Assembly (NCBI GenBank): GCA_027563935.2
Contig: CM050447.1
Coordinates: forward strand, 84,057,461-84,121,460
DNA: 64,000 nucleotides
Direction: 5' to 3'
DNA from: Costus lasius
Taxonomy: Eukaryota > Streptophyta > Magnoliopsida > Zingiberales > Costaceae
Part shown: in pieces, positions 49,601 to 61,871 of the stretch
Layout of the letters: each line of letters begins with the position of its first letter
Numbering within the stretch: position 1 is the stretch's first letter
Position numbers and translations under genes: made by a program
Notes under the pieces: model-generated
Told to the model about the DNA's origin: nothing
Databases searched by the model: none
What the model saw: only the letters and a program-made list of their open reading frames with translations

Positions 49601-50514
49601 CTTCTTCTCTTGAGTTCCTGTACATTTGAACAAATATGAACTCCACATGCAGTGTTCAACACCCATGAAACAGAAGAAGAAGAAATCATGACTTCCGTCA
49701 CGTAAATACCTGAGCCAGAAGGAATGCTTCCCCTGTTGACTCCTTGGAGCGCTTTACAGTCCTTTTTCCAGTGACCTGGTTGGCCACAATGGAAACATCT
49801 GTATTCCTTTGACCGCTTCAGCTTTTGCTTCAGAGCCTTGTTGTAGTTCTTGACTGGGGCTTTGCCCTTCTTCCCCTTCTTCTTGTTCCTTGAAGGAAAC
49901 ATCAAGACAGAGGTTGAAGGCTTTCCCTTCAGAGTCTCCTCAGTAGTCAAGAGCATGTTCAGCAGCTCTGCCGGAGTACAGTCGATTTTGTTCATATTAA
50001 AGTTAATGATGAACGCATCGAAAGAGGCCGGGAGAGACTGCAGAATAATGTCTACAGCAAGCTCCTGATTGATGGTATGTCCCAGTTTCTCTAGTGACTC
50101 CTTGTACCCAATCATCTTGAGCACATGAGCTCCCACTGGACTCCCTTCAGCCAGTTTGCTCTGAAAGAAAAGTTTTGTCAGATTATAGCGTTCAGTCCTC
50201 GCCTGTGCAGCATACAACAGCTTGAGGTTCGCTATAATATCAATAGCCGACATATCCTCATGCTGACGCTGCAGCTGTGGCGTCATCGACGCAAGCATCA
50301 GGCAAGCGACATCAATGCTATCATTGACATGCTTTTCATAAGCTTCACGAACCGCCCTTGCGGCGTTCGGAGCGGGTTGAGGCGGTATCGCCGTCTCGAG
50401 GACATACAGTTTCCTCTCTGCCTTAAGAACGATCTTAAGGTGTCCGTACCAGTCTGAGAAGTTCGGCCCAGCAAACTTCTCGCGTTCCAGTAGGGATCGC
50501 ACATTGAAATTCGT
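46630..50514 (-). pseudogene. Copia-3 Gag-Pol, inactivated
   Basis: Collinear with the 1294-residue products of Copia-1 and Copia-2. The initiator ATG is ACG (50514-50512). The protease Asp codon is AAC, giving WVLNTACG (49656-49654). TAG replaces a Trp codon at 47193-47191 and a Gln codon at 46998-46996, the latter in RNase H. The long open part (47191-50502) still contains the knuckle, integrase DDE and RT YVDD. The next in-frame ATG lies well inside gag. Confidence 0.92.
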
Positions 50515-52396
50515 GGTGTTCGTTGCTGCAGGTATCTACAACAATGCAAGAACAGCAAGGTCAGTATCAATGTAAGAATCAATCCAGGACTTAAGGAAGA
50601 TTCTTTTCTCACTATTTTATCTGGCTGAAAAATCCAGCAAAACAGCCCGAAAGAGTAGAACCCTTTTAGTGAGATGGGATCCAGATTTCATACTTGGTCT
50701 CCGCGTCCCGCTCAGGCGAGATAAGATGCACAGAGAGTACAAGCACTAATCTCTGGTAGGCTGTCCCAGCCAATCGCCAACCCGTGCGATTCCCCTTCAT
50801 CTGGGCAATCCAGCAGACTGTGCCAACTGAGTTGGTACAACACAGTCTCTGACCCCACAGATGGCTGCCTCCATATGCTACCATATGCGCCACATATGTA
50901 GCCTACATGGTCAAGCTGACCCGACCTACTCCCTGGACCACCACGTGCTATGCTGAGCAACGAGAAGCGATAAATCCCTTCTCTGTAACACGCAGGTGTA
51001 ATCACGCACTGTCTGAAGATAGATGGACGTGCCCACTGAGTGGGTACAACACGGCTCCAACGATAATCAGAACAGTGAGGTTTCGCGTCAGAAGGCTTAG
51101 GAGCTTGATATTTTTAGTGTTGGATTTTAACGGTCTTTTATCTTGTTCACTATCATGCAATTCCTATGGTGATAGCAGAAGATAAATAAATCATGCTGTT
51201 CTACTTATTTAAACAACAATAAAAGAAAGCATGGATCTTATGTGGTAAAAGCCCATAGCCTAAGTAAGACCTTAATTAACTTAAGTCTTCACTTGCTTTT
51301 CTTCATGGGTCTTTTGCTGCTCATCTGGCCCAAACCAGGGCCCAAGCGCCATCTGAAGCTCAGGTGCGCCTACCAGGGAAAATGCGCCTGGTCCCAGAGT
51401 CGAACCCTGGACCTCCTTCCTGGTCTAGCCACTGCTGCAAGCGCCTCTGCCAAGTGTACTCTGTGCTCTTGTCTGATTAACTTACAAATTAATCTATCTA
51501 GACAAGATTGACACGCAGGTCAATTACATTTTATAAATTAAATAATATGTGATGCGCAGATCACAATAAATATTAATTTACATTTAAGTTCCAGGCACGC
51601 AGGCCCCAGCACAGCACACATTTAAACGGGCAGCCCACATAAGATGAAATAAACAAGCAAATGGCATCAAATATCATGTGATCCAATTAGGAAAATAAAA
51701 TTTTGAAAAACCCCATTGGCATCAATTTTAATTTCCTTATTTGCCCTGCTGCCTTACAATGGTCCATTAATAGGGATCCACTCATCAATCTAGTCAGATC
51801 CATTGCCCTTGCATGCACCAAGTCCTAACTGACTTGAGTCGACCAAATGGTCAACCATGCATGCGCCTAGGGCTGAACGACCACAATGAGGTCTGGCAGG
51901 CGGGTGTGACCCCGGGCCTAACTCATGTGCGTTCATAGGGTGTCTCAACCAGACATCGCTACACGCCGTCTGCAGTCGACCTATAGCCACCTCAGGCTTG
52001 CGCCAAGGTGCTATCTGGTCGACCCATCTAGGCTGTCAGATAGTCTGATCAGACTATTTGGATCTATTTAGAAGATGACTTCAACCCTAATAACCCGTCT
52101 AAGGGTTTAAAGCAGGCGCTAGTTAGATCTAATGTGAGTCGCGCAAGAGTTTTGTTTTTTCAGAAAAACCAAAGCATGCGCCAACTAAAGGAAACAAATA
52201 TTGAGTTTCAACATGCAGAAACTTTCGCATAAACTATAGATCTAACCCATAAGCGCAACCAAAGAAGCATCATTCATGCGCCACAACAAGCATGTAAAAT
52301 TTTCGCATGAAGATAACCCTAGATCTATTCAGCTTGCGCAAACATGGATCACAATACATAACATAAAGCAATCATATGAATCATGCATCAAACATG
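50515..52396 (-). other. Copia-3 leader with candidate intron and paired hairpins
   Basis: Candidate intron 52553-50536 (donor GTATGA in U5, acceptor TTGTAG). Hairpins at 51029-51047 (CCCAC type) and 50820-50838 (CCAAC type), read on the minus strand. Confidence 0.55.
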
Positions 52397-52408
52397 GCTC
52401 TGATACCA
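52397..52408 (-). other. Copia-3 primer-binding site (Met-tRNA)
   Basis: The minus strand reads TGGTATCAGAGC, two bases from the 5' LTR. Confidence 0.95.
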
Positions 52409-52410
52409 AT

Positions 52411-54076
52411 TGATAGTCCCCTAAATCTAAGGGGGGCGAAACCCTAAAGTGGCGCAAACATAATATGGGCAGCGGATGCTAGGGTTTCATAGGATCGAAA
52501 ACATGTCACATGATCAACTTTTAACAACATGTATTCATGATAAGAATTCATACCATAGCCATTTCTGGATGGCGCCTTGGAAGCAAAAACGCAAATGCCT
52601 TTTCTCCAAAGATGATGCACACAATGAGAAGGCGACTACTTCCTTGGCGACTTTGTGCTAGCAAATCTTCAAGGAGTCCTTCGTATGGAGGATATGAGAT
52701 CTCTTGCGGCTAGGTCGATGAAGCTCTTGCACCCCTCTTTTCGTGTAGCCTTGTCACCACACGAGAGCGAGAGCCATAAAGAGGCGACGAGTGCAACGTT
52801 CTCGTTGAACGTGGGAGCGTGGCTTCTAAAAATAGCAAGCCAAAAACTCGCCTCATACTCTCATGCGATCATGCGTTCACTTCAAGTGAACCAATCGCTC
52901 CTCTTTGAACCGAGCCATGGTTAAATTGCATTTGGTTCAAAGACCAAATCAAACCAGCCCAAGCCTTTAGTCCAGATCAAATTAAACCCCTAAGGCTTAA
53001 GATCTGACCGTTGATCTCTTGATGCTCTTGATCTCACCAATCTAGCATCAATTCTCTCAATCGAAGCTTACCGATCTCAAGCCCTAATCAATCAAACATG
53101 ATCAGACCAGATCTCACTTTCAATCAGAGATTAGATCCCTTTAAAACTGAATCCAAACAATTCAGTCCACACGATCTGACTTAAGTAAGCCATATCATCA
53201 AATTGTGCGACCCTAAGGGTTTTCTTTAAATGTCGGTAACGATAACTTACGTTATCACGATCAGTGAGGGGTATCTAGCAACACATCACTGTCTCCCGAT
53301 ATAAAGAAAAGAGTCTTCCAAGACTACACCCAAAACACAGCACAAGTGTGAATCCAACTCACAAGGCATACATGCTTCCTCTGCCACTGGATGTTCTTTA
53401 TTGGACAAGCCTGTCAAGCTCGTAACTCCAATATGATGAGCATGATTAGATCAGATGAACACAGTCATCTGGGTATGGCCATACACTTTCTCAATCATCT
53501 CATCCAGGGGGCCCCTTTAGAACATCACACTCCAATTAAGGAGACGGCATTCCTATATCTATCACTAGTGCCCTAACATGACTCAAGCTCACCATCCAAG
53601 ATAGTCTATAATCATTATGTTTCAAATGATATTGAACTACCTCAAAACAATGACAATCATCATTTAGAAACACAAGTGATCTCAAGTCAAAGGAAATGTG
53701 CCACTTGTACACATACAAGGATTATTCACATTGTGACAAGCAATTGAATATCCTAGTAGGGTCTGTCAAGTACATCCAATGTACCCATGAGTCTACATCT
53801 TATTCCATGCTCGAAGCATCCTATAAGATTAGAACACATATTAGTCTCAATCATATCAAGGCTGTCTCATGTTCACCAAGATATATCGACTAAGGACTTT
53901 ACTGCATGTCAGCCCAGCTGAACAGCATTTGAGACATTATTCAGAAGTACACTTATTACAGCAGACAAGGTAACAACCTGAATAACAACCATTGCCTTTA
54001 TAAACTAAAAAGTTTATACATGATACTGTTACTATCCCAAGGCCTCAAACATTAGCCTTAAGGGCATACCCCAACA
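52411..54076 (-). repeat. Copia-3 5' LTR
   Basis: 1666 bp, collinear with 44944-46609. Candidate splice donor at 52553-52552. Confidence 0.95.
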
Positions 54077-54549
54077 CTTATTGGATAAGAAATACATGAG
54101 ATCAATTGTCAAATTAAACTTTTAGAGGAGATTCGAAATATCTAAGGAGAGATTCACTTTCTAACCTGTCAATACAATAGGATCATGATATTCTAAATTC
54201 TTAGAATCGCAAATAGGGTAGCAAATCATTTTGCAAATCATGCTAGATATACAAGATCCTATTAATTCTTGTTAGAAAATTTGCCTCAACACCTGGCCAA
54301 AATTTTGCACGTGGATGTGAAATAAATGATTTTTTTAGTACAAAAAGAGCTACAACATCAATTAATATATTTACCTTGAATGCTATATGGAAAGAGGATT
54401 TCAACCTTATTGTTAAAGATTTAGAGACTCAAGTTCTTTAGTTGCATGTTTCTTTTAGTGAAAAGGTTTAACTCCTTGTATGCTCCTTGCCTTGTACGAT
54501 ATACATCATCTGGTTAATTATTCATTTATAGTACTCTTAGAGTTTGTAT
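54077..54549. repeat. Duplicated host segment, copy B, piece 4
   Basis: Collinear with about 7625-8096 of copy A. Interrupted at 54550 by another insertion. Confidence 0.8.
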
Positions 54550-54665
54550 TGTTGGGAAACCCTAGGGACATTTTACAATTTTTGAGTCATAGACATACAT
54601 ACATACATTGCACAGCGGAAGAATGTCCCCGAAATAGGCCGGTCCCAAAAACCCAGTGAAGATCG
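54550..54665. mobile_element. Edge of an unidentified element, probably an LTR end
   Basis: Begins TGTTGGGAAACCCTAGGGAC exactly where similarity to copy A is lost and runs 116 bp to Copia-4. The TG start and CAGCGGAAG-type sequence resemble plant LTR ends. The remainder lies beyond the window, so neither partner LTR nor target duplication can be checked. Confidence 0.45.
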
Positions 54666-56346
54666 TGAAAGGGTCCCTAATATAAGGGGGTGAAACCCTA
54701 ATCATGCGCATCTAGCAAGCATGGCGGAAAGAGGGTTTCTAGAAGATCGCATATGATAACCATATGATCAACTTAAGGCTATGAGAAATCATACCAAAGC
54801 CATGAAGAGGATGGCGACTTGGAAGCGAGAGATCAAGATAGGTCTCCTCCAAATTGTCGCACACAAAATGAGTGATGACTTGCTCCTTGGATGCTCCTTG
54901 TGCTAGCAAGGATCTCCAAGATGTCCTTGATCGAAATGGAAAGGAAGGGAACTTCTATGTTGTGCTTGGCGAGACTTCCTCTCCTTGCTTTCGTCAAGTC
55001 CTCTCCACCGAAAATTGGAGAAACCTTCACACGAGAGAATTCGGCAAGAGAGTAACCTCCCACACTAATGTGGAGGCGTTACACCATTTCCACTTCGAAA
55101 CCGATTCCAAAAATGGAAAGGTGTTAAAGCTCATGCGTTCACTCTTGAGTGAACCAAACGCTTAACTCATCTCCCATGAACCATGCGCTCAATCATGAGC
55201 CGGTTCTATTCGGTTTGGTCCAAGACCAATTAACCCAAGCCATATGGTCTAGATTAAACCCTAAAGGTTGAAAATCTAACCGTTCAATTCTTGATGCTCC
55301 TGATCTCACCGATCTAGCATCATCTCTCTCGATCGAAGCTTACCGATCTCAAGCCCTAATCAATCAAACATGATCAGACCAGATCTCACTTACAATCAGA
55401 GATAAAATCCCTTTAAACTGAACCCAAACGATTCAGTCCACACGATCTGACTCAAGTAAGCCATATCATCAAATTGTGCGACCCTGAGGGTTTCCTTTAA
55501 ATGTCGGTAACGACAACTCACGTTATCACGATCAGTGAGGGGTATCTAGCAACACATCACTGTCTCCCGATATAAAGGAAAGAGTCTTCCAAGACTACAC
55601 CCAAAACACAGCACAAGTGTGAATGCAACTTCACAAGGCATGCATGTGTCCTTTGCCACTGGATATTCTCATTGGACAAGCGTGTCAAGCTTGTAACTCC
55701 AATATGATGAGCATGATTAGATCAGATGAACATAGTCACCTGGGTATGGCCATACACTATGTCAACCATCTCATACAGGGGGGCCCTTTAGAACATCACA
55801 CTCCTTGAACAAGGAGACGGCAATCCTTTATCTATCACTAGTGTTCTAACCTGACTCATGATCATTATCCAAGATAGTTTATAATCATTATGTTTCAAAT
55901 GATATTGAACTACCTCAAAACAATGACAATTATCATTTAGTAACACAAGTGATCTCAAGTCAAAGGACATGTGCCACTTAGTGCAAACAAGGATCATTCA
56001 TATTGTGACAAGCAATTGAATATCCTAGTAGGGTCTGTCCAGTACATCCAATGTACCCATGAGTCTACATCTTATTCCATGCTCGAAGCATCCTATAAGA
56101 TTAGCACACATATTAGTCTCAATCATATCAAGGCTGTCTCATGTTCACCAAGATATATCGACTAAGGACATATGCATGTCAGCCTAGCTGAACAGCTTTG
56201 AGACATTATTCAGAAGTACACTTATTACAGCAGACAAGGTAACAACCTGAACAATAACCATGCCTTTATAAACACAAGAGTTTATTACATGATACTATTA
56301 CAATCCCAAAGGCCTCAAACATTAGCCTTAAGGGCATACCCCAACA
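54666..56346 (-). repeat. Copia-4 3' LTR
   Basis: 1681 bp, TGAAAGGGTCC to CCCCAACA on the plus strand. Same family as the other copia LTRs, with a distinct U5 tail. Confidence 0.93.
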
Positions 56347-56366
56347 ATCTCCCACTTGCACTTAAT

Positions 56367-59300
56367 CTAATGGTTGAGAAACCTCAAACCCATATTATTA
56401 CAGTGCTTCTCATGCTTCTGCTGCGCCAGAGGCTTGGTAAGCGGGTCAGCCAGATTGTCGTCTGTATGAACCTTGCAAATTTTGATCTCGCCACGATCAA
56501 TGATCTCCCGGATCAAGTGAAACCGTCTCTGTATGTGCTTGGACTTCTGGTGTGACCGTGGTTCCTTTGCTTGTGCGATTGCTCCAGTGTTATCACAGAA
56601 GATAACCAAAGGATCTGCACTCGAAGGAACAACACCAAGTTCTCTCACGAACTTACGAATCCACACTGCCTCCTTGGATGCTTCCGAGGCTGCAACATAC
56701 TCAGCTTCTGTTGTGGAATCAGCAACAGTTGACTGTTTGAAACTCTTCCACACCACTGCTCCACCATTCAAGCTAAAAACATAGCCTGATTGCGATCGGA
56801 AATCATCCTGGTCCGACTGGAACGAAGCGTCAGTATATCCTTCTATACTGAGTTCTTCCTGACCACCATATATCAAGAACATATCTTTGGTCCTCCGCAG
56901 ATATTTTAAAATATTCTTGACTGCAATCCAGTGCGCCATACCTGGATTACTTTGGAACCGACTGGTCACGCTTAGCCCGTAAGCAACGTCTGGGCGAGTA
57001 CACAACATCGCATACATTATGGATCCAATAGCCGAAGCATAAGGCGTATTGTCCATTTCATCTTTCTCAGTCTGTGTTCGTGGACACTGACTCTTCGAAA
57101 GATTCAGACCATGTCTGACTGGAAGATGTCCCCTTTTAGAATTCTCTAAATGGAATCTTTCCAGGACCTTATCGATGTAAGTACTCTGGCACAGCCCGAG
57201 AAGCCTCTTAGATCTATCCCTGTAGATCTTCACACCTAACACATAGGCTGCTTCTCCTAAATCTTTCATCTGGAAACATTTCCTTAACCATGCCTTCACA
57301 GCATGCATTTCAGGAATGTCATTTCCAATGATCAAGATATCATCGACGTAGAGGATTAGGAATGTAATCACGCTCCCACTAAACCTTTTATATACACATG
57401 GGTCATCTTCGTTCTTGATGAAACCAAACTCAGAGATTGATTCATCAAAACGAATATTCCAGCTTCTAGATGCTTGTTTCAGTCCATAAATAGACTTCTT
57501 TAACTTGCATATTTTATGACGATCTGCTGGATTAGTGAAACCTTCAGGTTGTGTCATATACACATCCTCATCCAGATTTCCATTAAGGAAAGCTGTTTTC
57601 ACATCCATCTGCCAGATCTCATAATCGTAATATGCAGCTATCGCGAAAAGAATCCGAATAGACTTAAACATGGCTACAGGTGAGAAAGTTTCATCATAAT
57701 CTATCCCGTAGATTTGTTTGAAACCTTTCGCAACTAGCCTGCCTTTATAGGTAACCACGTTACCATCCATGTCAATCTTCTTCTTGAAGATCCATTTACA
57801 GCCTATAGGGATTACTCCCGGAGGCGGATCAACCAAATCCCAGACTTGGTTATCTGACATGGAGTCCATTTCGGCTCGCATAGCTTCAAGCCATCTAGCT
57901 GACTCCGGTCCACTGACCGCATCCGCATAAGTGAGGGGTTCATCATTTTCAATGATGTAGACTCCGTCGTAGCGCTCTGGCTGTCGACGGATCCTTCCCG
58001 ATCTTCGCGGTTCCCGTGATGTTTGAGCCTCAGGTTGTTCAATAACCTGATCTACCGGCTCAGGCTCATCCAACTGCGCTTGACTACTTTGTCCTTCCTC
58101 TGGATTCTCATCCAGCTTTATTTCTCTCCCACTGGCTTCTTGCAGAAGAAACTCCTTCTCAAGAAATATTGCCGTCCGAGCAACAAATACCTTGTTCTCC
58201 TTGGGATCGTAGAAATAATAACCCTTAGTTTCCTTAGGGTAACCGACAAATATGCATTTCTCAGATCTGCTCTCCAGTTTCCCAGAGGCGAGCTTTTTGA
58301 CATAAGCCTCGCAACCCCAGATCCTGATAAATGTCAAGCTAGGCTGTTTCCCATACCATAACTCATATGGCGTCTTTGAAACTGCCTTGGATGGCACTCG
58401 GTTTAGTACCTTTGCAGTTGTCTCCAGTGCAAAACCCCAAAAGGAGTATGGAAGAGTAGCCTAACTCATCATAGAACGAACCATGTCAAGTAACGTTCTA
58501 TTTCTCCTCTCGGACACACCATTCCATTGTGGTGTTCCTGGCGGAGTGAGCTGTGAGATAATCCCACACTCCTTCAGATAGTCAGTAAATGCATGACTTA
58601 GGTATTCTCCACCTCGATCAGAACGAAGTGCCTTGATATTTCGGCCTAACTGATTTTGTACTTCATTTTTGAACTCTTTGAACTTGTCAAAAGATTCACT
58701 TTTATGTCTCATTAAATAGACATACCCATACCTACTGAAATCATCAGTAAAGGTAATGAAGTACTGATAGCCACCTCTGGCATGTTTACTAAAAGGCCCA
58801 CACACATCACTGTGTATAAGGTCAAGTAAACCTGAAGCCCTTTGACCTTTGTTAGGAAAAGGAGACTTCGTCATTTTACCCATCAAACAAGCTTTGCATG
58901 TATTAATCTCCTCATAGGAGAAAGATCCCAGCAGTCCATGATCATGCAACCGCTTAATGCGTTTCTCGTTTATATGGCCTAAACGACTATGCCATAGCAA
59001 GGTGCTGTCATCAGCATACTTGGCTTTCTTATTATCAATGTTTTGTATAGAATTTTCCATGTCCAACATGTATAACCCATTGTTAATTGAACCAGTTCCA
59101 TAAACAATATTATCATACGATAAAACACACTTTGAAATATTGCATTCAAAGGCAAAACCTTTCCTTACAAGAGCAGGAATAGAGATAATATTTTGGTGAT
59201 ACTCGGTACAAAATAACAATTGTTTAATTCCAATACAATGCCAGATGGTAAAGAAATGAAATAGTCTCCTACAGCAACAGCAGCAACCCGTGCCCCGTTT

Positions 59301-60250
59301 CCAACGCGTAGGTCTACCTCATGCTGTCCCACCTGCCTTCTTCTCTTGAGTTCCTGTACATTTGAACAAATGTGAACTCCACATGCAGTGTCCAACACCC
59401 ATGAAATAGAAGAAGAAGATAACATGACCTCAGTCACATATATACCTGAGCCAGAAGCGATGCTTCCCCTCTTATCTCCTTGGAGCGCTTTACAGTCCTT
59501 TTTCCAGTGACCCAGCTGGCCACAGTGGAAACACCTGTTGTCCTTTGACCGCTTCACCTTCTGTTTCAGAGCCTTGCTATAATTCTTGACAGGGGCTTTG
59601 CCCTTCTTCCCCTTCTTCTTGTTCCTGGAAGGAACCATTAAGACAGAGGTTGAAGGCTTTCCCTTCAGAGTTTCCTCAGTTGTCAAGAGCATATTCAACA
59701 GCTCTGCCGGTGTACAATCGATTTTGTTCATATTAAAGTTAATGATGAACGCATCGAAAGAGGGCGGGAGAGACTGCAGAATAATATCCACAGCAAGCTC
59801 CTGGTTGATGGTATGCCCCAGTTTCTCCAGAGCCTCCTTGTGCCCAATCATCTTGAGCACGTGAGCTCCCACTGGGCTCCCTTCAGCCAGTTTGCTCTGA
59901 AAGAAGAGCTTTGTCAGATTATAGCGTTCTGTCCTCGCCTGTGCAGCATACAGCATCTTGAGGTTCGCTATAATTTCTATAGCCGACATATCCTCATGCT
60001 GACGCTGCAGCGGTGGCGTCATAGACGCTTGCATCAGGCAAGCGACATCAATGCTATCATTGACGTGCTTTTCATAGGCATCGCGAACCGCCCTTGCGGC
60101 GTTCGCAGCGGGTTGAGGCGGCACTGCCGTCTCGAGGACATACAGTTTCCTCTCTGCCTTAAGAACGATCTTAAGGTGTCCGAACCAGTCAGAGAAGTTC
60201 GGCCCAGCAAACTTCTCCCTTTCCAGTAGGGATCGCACATTGAAGCTCAT
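56367..60250 (-). pseudogene. Copia-4 Gag-Pol, frameshift plus nonsense
   Basis: ATG at 60250 with intact Gag, knuckle and protease (WVLDTACG). The frame is lost at about 59191-59194, where one base of an A run is missing relative to the other copies. It resumes in 58461-59219 (pre-integrase and integrase core) and stops at TAG 58463-58461, where others have CAG. It then continues open to 56367 with RT YVDD and RNase H. Only two small lesions separate it from the intact frame. Confidence 0.92.
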
Positions 60251-61866
60251 GGTGTTCGTTGCTGCAGGTATCTACAACAATGCAAGAACAGCAAGGTCAG
60301 TATCAATGTTCAGAATCAATCCAGGACTTAAGAAAGATTCTTTTCTCACTATTTTGTCTGACTGAAAAATCCAGTAAACAGTCCGAAAGAGTAACACTCT
60401 TTTAGTGAGATGGGATCCAGATTTCATACTTGGTCTCCGCGTCCCGCTCAGGCGAGATAAGATGCACAGAGAGTACAAGCACTAATCTCTGGTAGGCAGT
60501 CCCTGCCAATCACCAACCCGTGTGATTCCCCTTCATCTGGGCAATCCAGCAGACTGTGCCAACTGAGTTGGTACAACACAATCTCTGACCCCACAGATGG
60601 CTGCCTCCATGTGCTACCATATGCGCCACATATGTAGCCTACATGGTCAAGCTGACCTGACCTACTCCCTGGACCACCACGTGCTATGCTGAGCAACGAG
60701 AAGCGATAAATCCCTTCTCTGTAACACGCAGGTGAAATCACACACCGTCTGAAGATAGATGGACGTGCCCACTGAGTGGGTACAACACGGCTCCAACGAT
60801 AGTCAGAACAGTGAGGTTTCGCGTCAGAAGGCATTACGCGCTTGATATTTTAGCGTTGGATTTTAACGGTCTTTTATCTTCTTACTATCAGGCAAAACCT
60901 ATGGCTATAGCAGAAGATAAACACATGCAATTCTAATTATATCAACAATAAATAGAAAGCATGATCTTATGTGGTAAAAGCCCAAAGCCTAAGTAAGACC
61001 TTAAGATACTTAAGTCTTCACTTGTTCTTCTTGGGACTTTTGCATCTCATCTGGTCCAACCCAGGGCCCTAGCGCCAAGAGCACCTCAGGTGCGCCACCA
61101 GCTGAATGCCCCTCTTGGATGTGTGCCTTTGTGCTTTTGTCTAATCAAAATACATTTTGATCTATCTAGACAAGTTTGACTCGCAGGTCAAATATACAAT
61201 AAATTAATTACAAATGTGACTCGCAGATCACAAAATAATATTAACTTATAATTAACCAGGCACACAGGCCCCAGCACAGCACTCATTAGGGCAACCCACA
61301 TAAGATTAAATAAACAAGCATATGGTATCAAATCAACATGTGATCCATCCATGAAATTAAATTTTGAAAAACCCCATGGTATCAATTTTAATTTCCTTAT
61401 GTGCCCTACAACCTTACAATGGTCCATTGATAGGGATCCACTCATCCATCTAGTCAGATCCTCTGCCCTTGCATGCACCAAGTCCTAACTGACTTGAGTT
61501 GACCTAATGGTCAACCATGCATGTAGAAAGGGCTGAACCACCCTCATGAGTTTCGGCAAGCGGGTGTGACCCCGGGCCTAACTCATGTGTGTTCAGTAGT
61601 CGTCTCAACCAGACCTCGCTACACGCCCTGGATGCAGTCGACCTATAGCCACCTTGTGCTTGCGCACAGGTGCTATCTGGTCAACCCATCTAGGCTGTCA
61701 GATGGTCTGATCAGACTCTCTGGATCGGACCTAGAAGATGCTTTCAAACCCATCAACCCATCTAAGGATTTATAGTAGGGGCACCTTAGATCTAATCAGG
61801 CGCGCAAGATATAAGTTTTATAAAACATCTAGAACATGCGCAAACAAACAACATGCTTCACTTGAG
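60251..61866 (-). other. Copia-4 leader, gag-proximal part
   Basis: Acceptor TTGTAG at 60277-60272; paired hairpins at 60765-60783 and 60556-60574. A 128-codon frame (60448-60834) overlaps the hairpin region, but it is broken in the other elements, so I do not call it a gene. The candidate intron would run from the donor at 63944 and would span the solo LTR. Confidence 0.55.
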
Positions 61867-61871
61867 AAAAC

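Larger units (their letters stand above)
44944..54076 (-). mobile_element. Copia-3: defective Ty1/copia element
   Basis: 9133 bp with equal 1666-bp LTRs, about 9 differences by eye. Target duplication CTTAT at 44939-44943 and 54077-54081. Gag-Pol carries four serious lesions, so the element is non-autonomous although its LTRs are young. Confidence 0.96.

Noticed and set aside
60448..60834. 128-codon frame in the Copia-4 leader
   Set aside because: The corresponding leader frames in Copia-1, -2 and -3 are broken or shorter. The conservation is better explained by the RNA hairpins than by coding.
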